This document shows, one piece after another, positions 34,680 to 47,200 of a DNA stretch of 64,000 bases. The stretch comes from Psococerastis gibbosa (taxonomy: Eukaryota > Arthropoda > Insecta > Psocodea > Psocidae), in assembly GCA_963971405.1 (NCBI GenBank), contig OZ020489.1, positions 11,098,001 to 11,162,000 of the forward strand, in the 5' to 3' direction. The translations under genes were made by a program, and so were the position numbers. Under the pieces are notes generated by a model that did not search any database, had not been told where the DNA came from, and saw nothing but the letters and a program-made list of their open reading frames with translations. The first letter of the stretch is position 1. Each line of letters starts with the position of its first letter.

Positions 34680-35525
34680 AAAATCTGAACTTGGCGGGAT
34701 TCGAACCCACGATTATGTTGTCGGGGCATTGTCTTAATTACAATAATGGAAAAAGCCATTGCCTTAAGTTAGCTCACAGACCTGTTGGGTTAGGTGGTAG
34801 TATAGCTGGTGCTAACCTACCTACTAGGGGTATTCTCTGCCTTTCGATTTCCCTTTGGCGGCAATTCCAGCGGCGAATTTAATCACAAATGAAGTAAATT
34901 CGCCGGTGGAATTGCCGCCTAAGGGAAAGTATGAATATAACTCCAGTAGAAAAATACGGTAGAAAAATATTTGCCATGGAAACGTATACCTCTAAGTTTC
35001 TGACTTTACACGACCTAACCTAACCTACTTCCAAAGTTTCTTTGCCTTCACTTAACTTTCGAACATCTGCTGTAGTCCACCTCTTGCCATATGTTTGCTT
35101 TTTTTTATTAATTTCTGTCGCAGAGCTCATTTTTTTAAAATTAAATAAAAATAAAACCAAAATTCAAATGCAAAACAACAACAAAAATGGCCGTTTGGCG
35201 TTTTCGATTTCCCAAGCTCAGTTTACCCAACCAAGTAGGGCTAGTTGTGGAAAGTGGGGGAATGTTTTGAAATAAATTTCCTTATGGCATTATTTTTCTA
35301 CCGTAGAAAAACTGGAGTTCTATTCCTATACTTTCCCTTGGGGAAATCGAAAAGCAGTGAATACCCCTTATATCTAACAAATGAGAATCATGTCGGCGAG
35401 CATGGTATTATATGTAGAGGTTTTAGTAAATTCTGTACTTGACCGGGCTTGCGTTCTAGCTATTAAAACGATGCCTTGGTAAGGCATAGAATGTATGCTC
35501 GAATCCCACCAAGTTCAGATTTTAC
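34680..35525. mobile_element. Large foldback element with tRNA-like ends
   Basis: Outer arms are AAATCTGAACTTGGCGGGAT (34681) and its near-complement at 35500-35524. Inner arms pair 34819-34966 with 35288-35372. The arm ends contain GGATTCGAACCCA, the shape of a tRNA T-arm on the minus strand. An internal hairpin (GGCGGCAATTCCA...TGGAATTGCCGCC) sits in the left half. No protein. Confidence 0.65.
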
Positions 35526-35860
35526 ATATCTATACTTATACTACTTTCGGTTATATTGAGGGGGTCGCTTCTTCAACTTAAGTTAACTTAATGTCAGTAT
35601 TATACACTACATCATGCTACAATATTTTGACGAGTACATTACCAATATTACCAATATTATTTCAGGCGAGTTCAATCTTGACTCGCTTCGAGATCGGACG
35701 TGTTTTTACGCATGAGTACTGGGGTTTTCTGTGCTGTGCTGTGTTTGCGCTGTTGGATTACTTTGGATTCATACTTGGAATAATTCTCTCTTTTGCCAGG
35801 AAGTAGTATGCGTGTCGGTGAGCTTCCTTTCCTTTTCAGGTCTCTGACTGTGGCTGGAAC

Positions 35861-37325
35861 ATGCACGGTGCTGCGAACGTTCCAGCCAGGACAGGTGCCT
35901 ACAAAAGACCTCGGCAAGTCTCTCCACTGATAGAACCGTCATGTTTCACCTTTTCAGCAGGCATGTTCCTGGCCTTCCAGCATGCTGAAGAGGGGAAAAC
36001 ATTGCAGGCCGTCTCCCCTTTCCTCATTGAAAGCACCCTTTCCCAGGCGTTGCAAAAGTTGGGTCAACTTCCCCCTGACAGTGTCAAGAGACACAAAAGT
36101 GGAATTTTTGTAGTGAAAACTCAATCCCAGGAGCAGACAGATGCTCTTTTGGCCTTGACATCCTTGAAGGGGAATACTATCCCAATAACTGTCACACCGC
36201 ACGGATTCCTAAATAGTGTTAAAGGTATAATACGGTGTTGGGATCTTGTGTCCTTAAGTGACGAGGAAATTCTGCAAGCACTTAAGACACAAGAGGTAAC
36301 GCACGTTCAATGTCTCACCAATAAAACCAAAACTCAATCTGGCCAACGGCCACCTACCTACGCACTGACCTTTTCTCGCCAGTTCACTCCAGACCATATT
36401 AAAATATGCTACCAACGTTACCCAGTAACCCCCTACTACCCTAAACCATTGCGTTGCTTCCACTGCAATAAATATGGACACCGCACTCCATGCCCGAATC
36501 CCAGGCGCTGTCCACACTGCGCCCAAGAACATTCCCTCGAAAATGAAAAATGTACAAGACCCCAAAAATGCTCCGCGTGTCAAAGTACTGCCCATAATGT
36601 AATGTCTTCCGAATGTCCAGTATATAAATCCGAGTGTCGAGCTGTGCGCATGTCACAACAGCAGAACATAAGTGTACCTGTAGCTCGTCGAACGGTTAAA
36701 AAAATCTTACGCCAATGCTACCGCAAACAGTCAACAGTGGTCAACAAATTCAAGCCAGTCACCCCCTAGACCTTCCCCCACGGTTAAACCCCCTCCCCCA
36801 AGCACTGTTCGTTCCTCCCCTGCCTTGCAGGCCCCGTCGACATGCCAGGAATGTAAACAATTACTTCCTAAAGTGGAATCTCTCACTGAGCAGGTAACCA
36901 AACTAACCAATTTAGTTACTACGCTGTTGGCACACATCGCACCCTCTTTGATTGCTAACTCAGGCATCCAGGTCCACTCTCAGGTTCAGCCGGTGGCTGT
37001 ATATCTACTGATGCCCATGCCTCACCACCTCATATTTCCTCCCCCCACCCGGGCGCACCTCCTCCCGAAAGGGTTCATCCAATTCCACCTACATTTAATT
37101 TTGGCCAGACCAAACTACAATTTTCTGCACAGTCTCAACTTATCGAAGGAAGTGGCTCATCGGCAATCGAAAGTCAACCATACTGATACTCGTGAGATTC
37201 CTCCTTTACATGTACAGGCAGGTCACGAGGAAACTTCTAACAACCAGTTACACACCTCGATGGATGTCAGTGGTAACCAATCTCCCGTTTCGCCCACAAA
37301 CTCATCTTCAGATGAACCAATTTAA
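35861..37325 (+). pseudogene. LINE C ORF1 (gag-like, zinc knuckles), one frameshift
   Basis: RNA-binding ORF1 protein. Residues 1-190 form the N-terminal region with SQEQTDALLALTSLKGNTIP. Three cysteine knuckles follow: CFHCNKYGHRTPC, CPHCAQEHSLENEKC and CSACQSTAHNVMSSEC. The frame at 35861 stops at 36769, but a run of seven A at about 36697-36704 marks a shift into the frame that continues to 37325 with a coiled-coil-like CKQLLPKVESLTEQVTKLTN. Its stop TAA overlaps the ORF2 start as TAATG. Confidence 0.8.
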
Positions 37326-40300
37326 TGAATGTTTTACAATGGAACCCCAACGGAGTGGCTCACAAATTAGCAGAAATTGAATACTTAATTAATAAATTCC
37401 AACCGATTGCAATGCTATTTCAGGAAACGCATTTTTCTGAGACAGAGGGTCCACCTGCCCTTGCAGGTTACAAATATTTTTGTGACAATGACATCACTCC
37501 TGGGCGGCGGAAGGGGGGTGCAGCAATTTATATTCAGCAACAATTGTCAGCTACAAGAATTCCTCTAACATTTCCATTTCAGGCAGTGGCTATACGTACA
37601 CTATTAGACAAACCTATAACCCTCTGTTCAATCTATATTAGACCTGGCCTCACTATCTCCAGATCAGACATGCAGAGCCTAATCCAGCAGTTAGGTCACC
37701 CCTTTTGCTTGGCGGGCGATTTCAATGCTCATTCACCCCTTTGGTCCAAAAACACCTCTTCCTCGGATTTGCTGGGAAAAGATATTGAGGCCATAGTACA
37801 GGCTTTTTCGCTCCAGCTTTTAAATGACGGGACACCCACACATTTTTCTACCAGGCGTACCTGGTGTGCTATAGATCTTACTATAACTTCCCAATCAATT
37901 AGCAGCGACTTCTCATGGGAAGTATACCCTGACCTCTGCAGTAGTGACCACAACCCAATTTTAATTAAATATATAACGCGAACGCCCGTCTCCAATTATA
38001 CTTTTTCGCCAACATGGAAAATTGAGGCTGCTGATTGGGTTGCATATCAGAGAGCCCTGGGCTCTCCCCCTCCATCCCTCCAACCCGATGCTCCCTTCTT
38101 GGATATAGATTCTACAGCCACTCGATTCCAACAGAAAATTATTTCGGCTGCCTCATCAACTATTCCCCAGACAAACCCCCAACGGGGCAAAAGACCTACT
38201 GTCCCATGGTGGACACGGAAATGTGCTTCAGCAGTCAAACTAAGACGCCAACTATATAACCGTTTCAATCGTATCCCATCCACTGCGAACCTATTAGAGT
38301 ATAAGAAACAGGAGGCAATTACCAAAAAAAACCTAAAAAATAGTAAATTAGAATACTGGCGAAATTTTGTTTCTACCCTTACAGCATCCACCCCTCCTTC
38401 AACCGTTTGGAAACGTATTCGGAGTATACGGGGCCGAAACTCCTCTCTTTTGTCACCCCTAATTGTGGATGGGACGACATACACCAACCCGGCAGACATT
38501 GTCAACCAGTTAGCATTGCATTTTTCAGAATCGTCCAGTGAAGACATTCTACCTTTAACTAGTCTAAAAATTAAAGAGCGTTTAGATAAAGAGCCGGTCT
38601 CTTTTTCTGGGGGTGAAAATGAAAGTTACAATGTTCCTTTCACTATGGCCGAACTTACTCAAGCTCTGGAGTCAGTTAAACAAAAAACCAGTGCACCTGG
38701 CCCTGATACTATACCGTATGCCTTTCTGATTCACCTTCCCGACTCTCATTTATCCTACCTGCTTTCTCTTTATAATTATATATGGAAAACGAGTGAAATC
38801 CCTTCGACTTGGAAGCATAGCCTAATTTTTCCAGTGCCCAAACCCGGCTCAGACCCTTCTTCTACATCTTCCTATAGGCCTATATCCTTAACAAACACCC
38901 TAGTGAAACTAATGGAACGGATGGTTAATGCACGTTTCAGATGGGTTTTAAACGAAAGAAAGCTGTTATCCCCATTCCAATGTGGATCCCGGAAAGGCCA
39001 CTCAACTACAGACCACCTACTTCGCGTTAGTAACTACATACAGGAAGGTTTTGTACAAAGAGAACACATAATAGGCATTTTCTTTGATATAGCAAAGGCC
39101 TATGACCGTACATGGACAGTCTCTGTACTACATCAATTCCTAAGATGGGGCTTACGCGGGCAATTGCCATCATTCATCCGAAAAGTTTTGCATAATCGAA
39201 CTTTGGCAATGAAATGTGGCTCTACCATCTCTTTAACACACACTTTAGGCTTAGGCACGCCTCAAGGATGTGTCTTGAGCTGCAATATTTTTAATTGTGC
39301 CCTAAACACGGTCACTGAGCTTATACCACCAGAAGTTTTAGCCTCTTTTTACATTGATGATATGTGTCTTTTGTACAGGGCAAAGTGTCTTAGGAATATT
39401 GAACATGTGCTCAGACCTATATTAATTTCTCTGGAGCAATGGTCCCAAGGCTCTGGGTTCACCTTCAATCCACTTAAAACCAAAATAGTCCATTTTTGAA
39501 GAAAGCATTGCCATGATGACCCAGTACTTTCTTTCCACAATTTACAAATACCAGTTGTGACCTCGCATCGGTTTCTCGGTCTTGTCCTGGATAAAAAGTT
39601 AACCTGGAAGGAGCACATCATACAGTTAAGAGCTAAATGTACAAACACTCTTAACTTACTCAAGGTTGTCAGCGGTAATGGCTGGGGTGCGGACCGTAAA
39701 ACACTGCTTCAACTGTATCGAGCCTTGATTCGGTCTCGTCTAGATTACGGCAGCATAGTGTATGGAGCAGCTACACAAACTCTTCTACAAAGTCTAGACA
39801 CCGTCCACTATGAGGCCCTTCGAATCTGCACCGGTGCTTTTAAGTCCAGCCCCACAATGAGTTTATGTGTGGACGCATGTGAACCAGCACCCTTGCAACT
39901 ACGGCGAGAGCACTTAATGCTAAAATTTTCTAGCAGGCTGAAGCATTGCCATACTCATATTACCTACTCAGCGATTTTCTCAGATAAATTTCACAATTTA
40001 TTTCGAGTCCGCCCACGCTCATCAAAGCCATTGCATTACCGCTACTCAACTTTAAATTTTGAACTCCGACTTTACGACCTGAATGTTAGTCCGATTCACG
40101 GCTCGCCTATACCGCCTTGGTTTTACAATCCACCCGTCCCTTCCTTTGGTCTCCAAATATTAAGTAAAGCCAACACTCCAACCCTCATATACCGTAAGCT
40201 ATTCCGTAATTTAACATTGCAGTTCCCACGACCGAGTTGGTCCCACTTTTACACAGACGGCTCCAGGACAGACACTGGTGTGGGTGCTGCCTTTATCCAT

Positions 40301-40909
40301 GATACAGTGCCGTACTTATTCCCGCTTTTGCCTATATGCTCTATATTTACTGCTGAACTATTCGCCATCCTTCAGTGCCTAAATTTCATCCACCTACACT
40401 CCATACCGAACGTAGTCATTTTTTCTGACAGCCAGAGCGCACTTCAAGCAATAGGACCTACCTACAGCAAGGAATGCCCCTTAGTCCAAGAAATCCACCA
40501 ACTACTGAATATCATGGCCCCCTACCAAAAAATCCATTTCCACTGGGTCCCGTCTCATGCTGGTATACCAAGAAATGAGGAAGCCGACAAAGCGGCAAAG
40601 ACAGCTGCCACACTAGTGTCTGCCCCATGGCCCACCCTGGTACTAAGTGACGTAAACAATTACCTACGCAAATCTATCTTGAAAAAATGGCAACAGAAAA
40701 TCTGGAATGGGCCAGCCTACGTGCAAAACAAATTGCGAGCAGTTAAGCCCATCATAACAGAATGGGACACGTCCTATCGAATCAGCCGCAAGGAGGAAAT
40801 TGTATTGGCCCGAATTAGAATAGGGCATGCAAACCTCACTCACAAACATCTGATGAGGAATGAGGCGCCCCCCCCCTATGCACAAGGTGCGGAGTGGCCC
40901 TCACAATAG
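37325..40909 (+). pseudogene. LINE C ORF2: endonuclease, reverse transcriptase, RNase H
   Basis: Starts MNVLQWNPNGVAHKL and opens with an apurinic-type endonuclease (MLFQETHF, LAGDFNAHSPLW, SSDHNPILI). The RT has TSAPGPDTIPYAF, SYRPISLTNTLVKLMERM, IFFDIAKAYDRTW, LGTPQGCVLSCNIFN and FYIDDMCLL, where the active site is YIDD rather than YADD. A single in-frame TGA lies at 39497-39499. The same frame resumes with FLGLVLDKKLTWKEHI and RNase H (HFYTDGSRTDTG, FTAELFAI, FSDSQSALQAI, HWVPSHAGIPRNEEADKAAK). A nine-C run (40868-40876) throws the last part out of frame; the shifted frame reads CTRCGVALTIAHLLLDCP, the usual zinc-type C-terminus. Confidence 0.86.
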
Positions 40910-41204
40910 CTCACCTTCTTCTCGATTGCCCAACCTACTCGGTCCAACGAGCCTCCGTCCTATGAGCACCCTCCTCCCTCTCCGATGCTCTAGGAAACAC
41001 AATAACAGCCACAAATAATATCATTCAATTCCTAAGAGCCACCGGTCTCTTCTTCAACATTTAACCACCCCCCCCCCCTCCCCACTACTTACAGAAAAGA
41101 ACGGATAACTCTCTACCACTAAATAATTGGTAAACATTCCCAATTTCCTAGCGCAAATTCCCAACAGGGACCCGCGCTTTAAAAAAAAAAAAAAAAAAAA
41201 GAAA

Positions 41205-44200
41205 GCTCCTGCGTGTTCATCGGTGTAATCGTAGCTGAAAAAAATTCATTCGACAAGAATACGAAAAATAGCTATTTACTTATTTTCTTTTTTTTAAAGG
41301 TCTTGAAATGATATGGGTGTCTTAATTTTGCTTATTTTGGCTCATTGTATTGTACTTAACATTGAGCAATAGCTCCTGATTGTTCATCGATGTAAATATA
41401 GCTGCAAAAAAATTCATTCCACAAGAATACGAAAAATAGCTATTTACTTATTTTATTTTATTTAAAGGTCTTGAAATAATATGTCTGTCTAAATTTTGCT
41501 TATTTTGGCTCATTGTATTGTACTTAACATTGAGCAATAGCTCCTGATTGTTCATCAATGTAAATATAGCTGCAAAAAAATTCATTCGACAAGAATACGA
41601 AAAATAGCTATTTACTTATTTTATTTTATTTAAAGGTCTTGAAATAATATGGCTGTCTATATTTTGCTTATTTTGGCTCATTGTTTCGTAGTCAACATTG
41701 AGCTATAGCTCCTGCGTGTTCATCGGTGTAAATGTTGCTGCAAAATAATTCATTCGACAAGAATACGAAAAATAGCTATTTACTTATTTTATTTTATTTA
41801 AAGGTCTTGAAATGATATGGGTGACCTAATTTTTCTTATTTTGGCTCAATGTATTGTACGTAACATTGAGCAATTGCTCCTGCGTGTTCATCGGTGTAAA
41901 TGTAGCTGAAAAAAATTCATTCGACAAGAATACGAAAAATAGCTATTTACTTATTTTATTTTATTTAAAGGTCTTGAAATGATATGGGTGACTTAATTTT
42001 GCTTATTTTGGCTCAATGTATTGTACGTAACATTGAGCAATTGCTCCTGCGTGTTCATCGGCGTAAATGTAGCTGAAAAAAATTAATTTGACAAGAATAC
42101 GAAAAATAGCTATTTACTAATTTTATTTTTTTTAAGGTCTTGAAATGATATGGGTGTCTTTATTTTGCTTGTTATGGCTCACTGTATTGTACTTAACATT
42201 GAGCAATAGCTCCTGCGTGTTCATCGGCGTAAATGTAGCTTAAAAAAATTCATTCGGCAAGAATACAAAAAATAGCTATTTACTTATTTTATTTTTTTTA
42301 AGGTCTTGAAATGATATGGGTGTCTTTATTTTGCTTGTTTTGGCTCATTGTATTGTACTTAACATTTAGCAATAGCTCCTGCGTGTTCATCGGTGTAAAT
42401 GTAGCTGAAAAAAATTCATTCGACAAGAATACGAAAAATAGCTATTTACTTATTTTCTTCTTTTTAAAGGTCTTGAAATGATATGGGTGTCTTAATTTTG
42501 CTTATTTTGGCTCAATGTATTGTACTTAACATTGAGCAATTGCTCCTGCGTGTTCATCGGCTTAAATGTAGCTGAAAAAAATCATTTGACAAGAATACGA
42601 AAAATAGCTATTTACTTATTTTATTTTTTTTAAAGGTCTTGAAATGATATGGGTGTCTAAATTTTGCTTATTTTGGCTCACTGTATTGTACTTAACATTG
42701 AACAATTGCTCCTGCGTGTTCATCGGTGTAAATGTAGTTGCAAAAAAATTCATTCCACAAAAATACGAAAAATAGCTATTTACTTATTTTATTTTATTTA
42801 AAGGTCTTGAAATGATATGGGTGTCTAAATTTTGCTTATTTTGGCTCATTGTATTGTTCTTAACATTGAGCAATTGCTCCTGCGTGTTCATCGGTGTAAA
42901 TGTAGCTGAAAAAAATTCATTCGACAAGAAAACAAAAAATAGCTATTTACTTATTTTATTTTTTTTAAGGTCTTGAAATGATATTGGTGTCTTTATTTTG
43001 CTTGTTTTGGCTCACTGTATTGTACTTAACATTGAGCAATAGCTCCTGCGTGTTCATCGGCGTAAATGTAGCTTAAAAAAATTCATTCGGCAAGAATACA
43101 AAAAATAGCTATTTACTTATTTTATTTTTTTTAAGGTCTTGAAATGATATGGGTGTCTTTATTTTGCTTGTTTTGGCTCATTGTATTGTACTTAACATTT
43201 AGCAATAGCTCCTGCGTGTTCATCGGTGTAAATGTAGCTGAAAAAAATTCATTCGACAAGAATACGAAAAATAGCTATTTACTTATTTTCTTCTTTTTAA
43301 AGGTCTTGAAATGATATGGGTGTCTAAATTTTGCTTATTTTGGCTCAATGTATTGTACTTAACATTAAGCAATTGCTCCTGCGTGTTCATCGGCGTAAAT
43401 GTAGCTGAAAAAAATTAATTTGACAAGAATACGAAAAATAGCTATTTACTAATTTTATTTTTTTTAAGGTCTTGAAATGATATGGGTGTCTTTATTTTGC
43501 TTGTTATGGCTCACTGTATTGTACTTAACATTGAGCAATAGCTCCTGCGTGTTCATCGGTGTAAATGTAGCTGAAAAAAATTCATTCGACAAGAATACGA
43601 AAAATAGCTATTTACTTATTTTCTTCTTTTTAAAGGTCTTGAAATGATATGGGTGTCTAAATTTTGCTTATTTTGGCTCAATGTATTGTACTTAACATTA
43701 AGCAATTGCTCCTGCGTGTTCATCGGCGTAAATGTAGCTGAAAAAAATTAATTTGACAAGAATACGAAAAATAGCTATTTACTAATTTTATTTTTTTTAA
43801 GGTCTTGAAATGATATGGGTGTCTTTATTTTGCTTGTTATGGCTCACTGTATTGTACTTAACATTGAGCAATAGCTCCTGCGTGTTCATCGGCGTAAATG
43901 TAGCTTAAAAAAATTCATTCGGCAAGAATACAAAAAATAGCTATTTACTTATTTTATTTTTTTTAAGGTCTTAAAATGATATGGGTGTCTTTATTTTGCT
44001 TGTTTTGGCTCATTGTATTGTACTTAACATTTAGCAATAGCTCCTGCGTGTTCATCGGTGTAAATGTAGCTGAAAAAAATTCATTCGACAAGAATACGAA
44101 AAATAGCTATTTACTTATTTTCTTCTTTTTAAAGGTCTTGAAATGATATGGGTGTCTTAATTTTGCTTATTTTGGCTCAATGTATTGTACTTAACATTGA

Positions 44201-47200
44201 GCAATTGCTCCTGCGTGTTCATCGGCTTAAATGTAGCTGAAAAAAATCATTTGACAAGAATACGAAAAATAGCTATTTACTTATTTTATTTTTTTTAAAG
44301 GTCTTGAAATGATATGGGTGTCTAAATTTTGCTTATTTTGGCTCACTGTATTGTACTTAACATTGAACAATTGCTCCTGCGTGTTCATCGGTGTAAATGT
44401 AGTTGCAAAAAAATTCATTCGACAAAAATACGAAAAATAGCTATTTACTTATTTTATTTTATTTAAAGGTCTTGAAATGATATGGGTGTCTAAATTTTGC
44501 TTATTTTGGCTCATTGTATTGTTCTTAACATTGAGCAATTGCTCCTGCGTGTTCATCGGTGTAAATGTAGCTGAAAAAAATTCATTCGACAAGAATACAA
44601 AAAATAGCTAATTACTTATTTTATTTTTTTTAAGGTCTTGAAATGATATGGGTGTCTTTATTTTGCTTGTTTTGGCTCACTGCATTGTACTTAACATTGA
44701 GCAATAGCTCCTGCGTGTTCATCGGCGTAAATGTAGCTTAAAAAAATTCATTCGGCAAGAATACAAAAAATAGCTATTTACTTATTTTATTTTTTTTAAG
44801 GTCTTGAAATGATATGGGTGTCTTAATTTTGCTTATTTTGGCTCAATGTATTGTACTAAACATTGAGCAATAGCTCCTGCGTGTTCATCGGTGTAAATGT
44901 AGCTGAAAAAAATTCATTCGACAAGAATACGAAAAATAGCTATTTACTTATTTTCTTCTTTTTAAAGGTCTTGAAATGATATGGGTGTCTTAATTTTGCT
45001 TATTTTGGCTCATTGTATTGTACTAAACATTTAACAATAGCTCCTGCGTTTTCATCGGTGTAAATGTAGTTGCAAAAAAATTCATTCGACAAAAATACGA
45101 AAAATAGCTATTTACTTATTTTATTTTATTTAAAGGTCTTGAAATGATATGGGTGACTTAATTTTGCTTATTTTGGCTCAATGTATTGTACGTAACATTG
45201 AGCAATTGCTCCTGCGTGTTCATCGGTGTAAATGTTGCTGCAAAATAATTCATTCGACAAGAATACGAAAAATAGCTATTTACTTATTTTATTTTTTTTA
45301 AGGTCTTGAAATGATATGGGTGTCTTTATTTTGCTTGTTTTGGCTCACTGTATTGTACTTAACATTGAGCAATAGCTCCTGCGTGTTCATCGGCGTAAAT
45401 GTAGCTTAAAAAAATTCATTCTGCAAGAATACAAAAAATAGCTATTTACTTATTTTATTTTTTTTAAGGTCTTGAAATGATATGGGTGTCTTTATTTTGC
45501 TTGTTTTGGCTCATTGTATTGTACTTAACATTTAGCAATAGCTCCTGCGTGTTCATCGGTGTAAATGTAGCTGAAAAAAATTCATTCGACAAGAATACGA
45601 AAAATAGCTATTTACTTATTTTCTTCTTTTTAAAGGTCTTGAAATGATATGGGTGTCTTAATTTTGCTTATTTTGGCTCAATGTATTGTACTTAACATTA
45701 AGCAATTGCTCCTGCGTGTTCATCGGCGTAAATGTAGCTGAAAAAAATTAATTTGACAAGAATACGAAAAATAGCTATTTACTAATTTTATTTTTTTTAA
45801 GGTCTTGAAATGATATGGGTGTCTTTATTTTGCTTGTTATGGCTCACTGTATTGTACTTAACATTGAGCAATAGCTCCTGCGTGTTCATCGGTGTAAATG
45901 TAGCTGAAAAAAATTCATTCGACAAGAATACGAAAAATAGCTATTTACTTATTTTCTTCTTTTTAAAGGTCTTGAAATGATATGGGTGTCTAAATTTTGC
46001 TTATTTTGGCTCAATGTATTGTACTTAACATTAAGCAATTGCTCCTGCGTGTTCATCGGCGTAAATGTAGCTGAAAAAAATTAATTTGACAAGAATACGA
46101 AAAATAGCTATTTACTAATTTTATTTTTTTTAAGGTCTTGAAATGATATGGGTGTCTTTATTTTGCTTGTTATGGCTCACTGTATTGTACTTAACATTGA
46201 GCAATAGCTCCTGCGTGTTCATCGGCGTAAATGTAGCTTAAAAAAATTCATTCGGCAAGAATACAAAAAATAGCTATTTACTTATTTTATTTTTTTTAAG
46301 GTCTTGAAATGATATGGGTGTCTTTATTTTGCTTGTTTTGGCTCATTGTATTGTACTTAACATTTAGCAATAGCTCCTGCGTGTTCATCGGTGTAAATGT
46401 AGCTGAAAAAAATTCATTCGACAAGAATACGAAAAATAGCTATTTACTTATTTTCTTCTTTTTAAAGGTCTTGAAATGATATGGGTGTCTTAATTTTGCT
46501 TATTTTGGCTCAATGTATTGTACTTAACATTGAGCAATTGCTCCTGCGTGTTCATCGGCTTAAATGTAGCTGAAAAAAATCATTTGACAAGAATACGAAA
46601 AATAGCTATTTACTTATTTTATTTTTTTTAAAGGTCTTGAAATGATATGGGTGTCTAAATTTTGCTTATTTTGGCTCACTGTATTGTACTTAACATTGAA
46701 CAATTGCTCCTGCGTGTTCATCGGTGTAAATGTAGTTGCAAAAAAATTCATTCGACAAAAATACGAAAAATAGCTATTTACTTATTTTATTTTATTTAAA
46801 GGTCTTGAAATGATATGGGTGTCTAAATTTTGCTTATTTTGGCTCATTGTATTGTTCTTAACATTGAGCAATTGCTCCTGCGTGTTCATCGGTGTAAATG
46901 TAGCTGAAAAAAATTCATTCGACAAGAATACAAAAAATAGCTAATTACTTATTTTATTTTTTTTAAGGTCTTGAAATGATATGGGTGTCTTTATTTTGCT
47001 TGTTTTGGCTCACTGCATTGTACTTAACATTGAGCAATAGCTCCTGCGTGTTCATCGGCGTAAATGTAGCTTAAAAAAATTCATTCGGCAAGAATACAAA
47101 AAATAGCTATTTACTTATTTTATTTTTTTTAAGGTCTTGAAATGATATGGGTGTCTTAATTTTGCTTATTTTGGCTCCATGTATTGTACTAAACATTGAG

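Larger units (their letters stand above)
35668..41200 (+). mobile_element. LINE C: nearly full-length I-type non-LTR retrotransposon
   Basis: 5' UTR from about 35668 (left boundary uncertain), ORF1 with zinc knuckles, ORF2 with endonuclease, RT and RNase H, a 3' UTR with a C run and a poly(A) of about 20 at 41181-41200. The satellite array begins in the very next bases. Lesions: a frameshift in an A run in ORF1 (about 36697), one TGA in ORF2 (39497) and a frameshift in a C run near the ORF2 end (40868). Confidence 0.85.

Noticed and set aside
34682-34720. tRNA gene on the minus strand
   Set aside because: Only a T-arm-like segment is present; no acceptor or anticodon stem pairs with it, and it forms the end of a foldback element.
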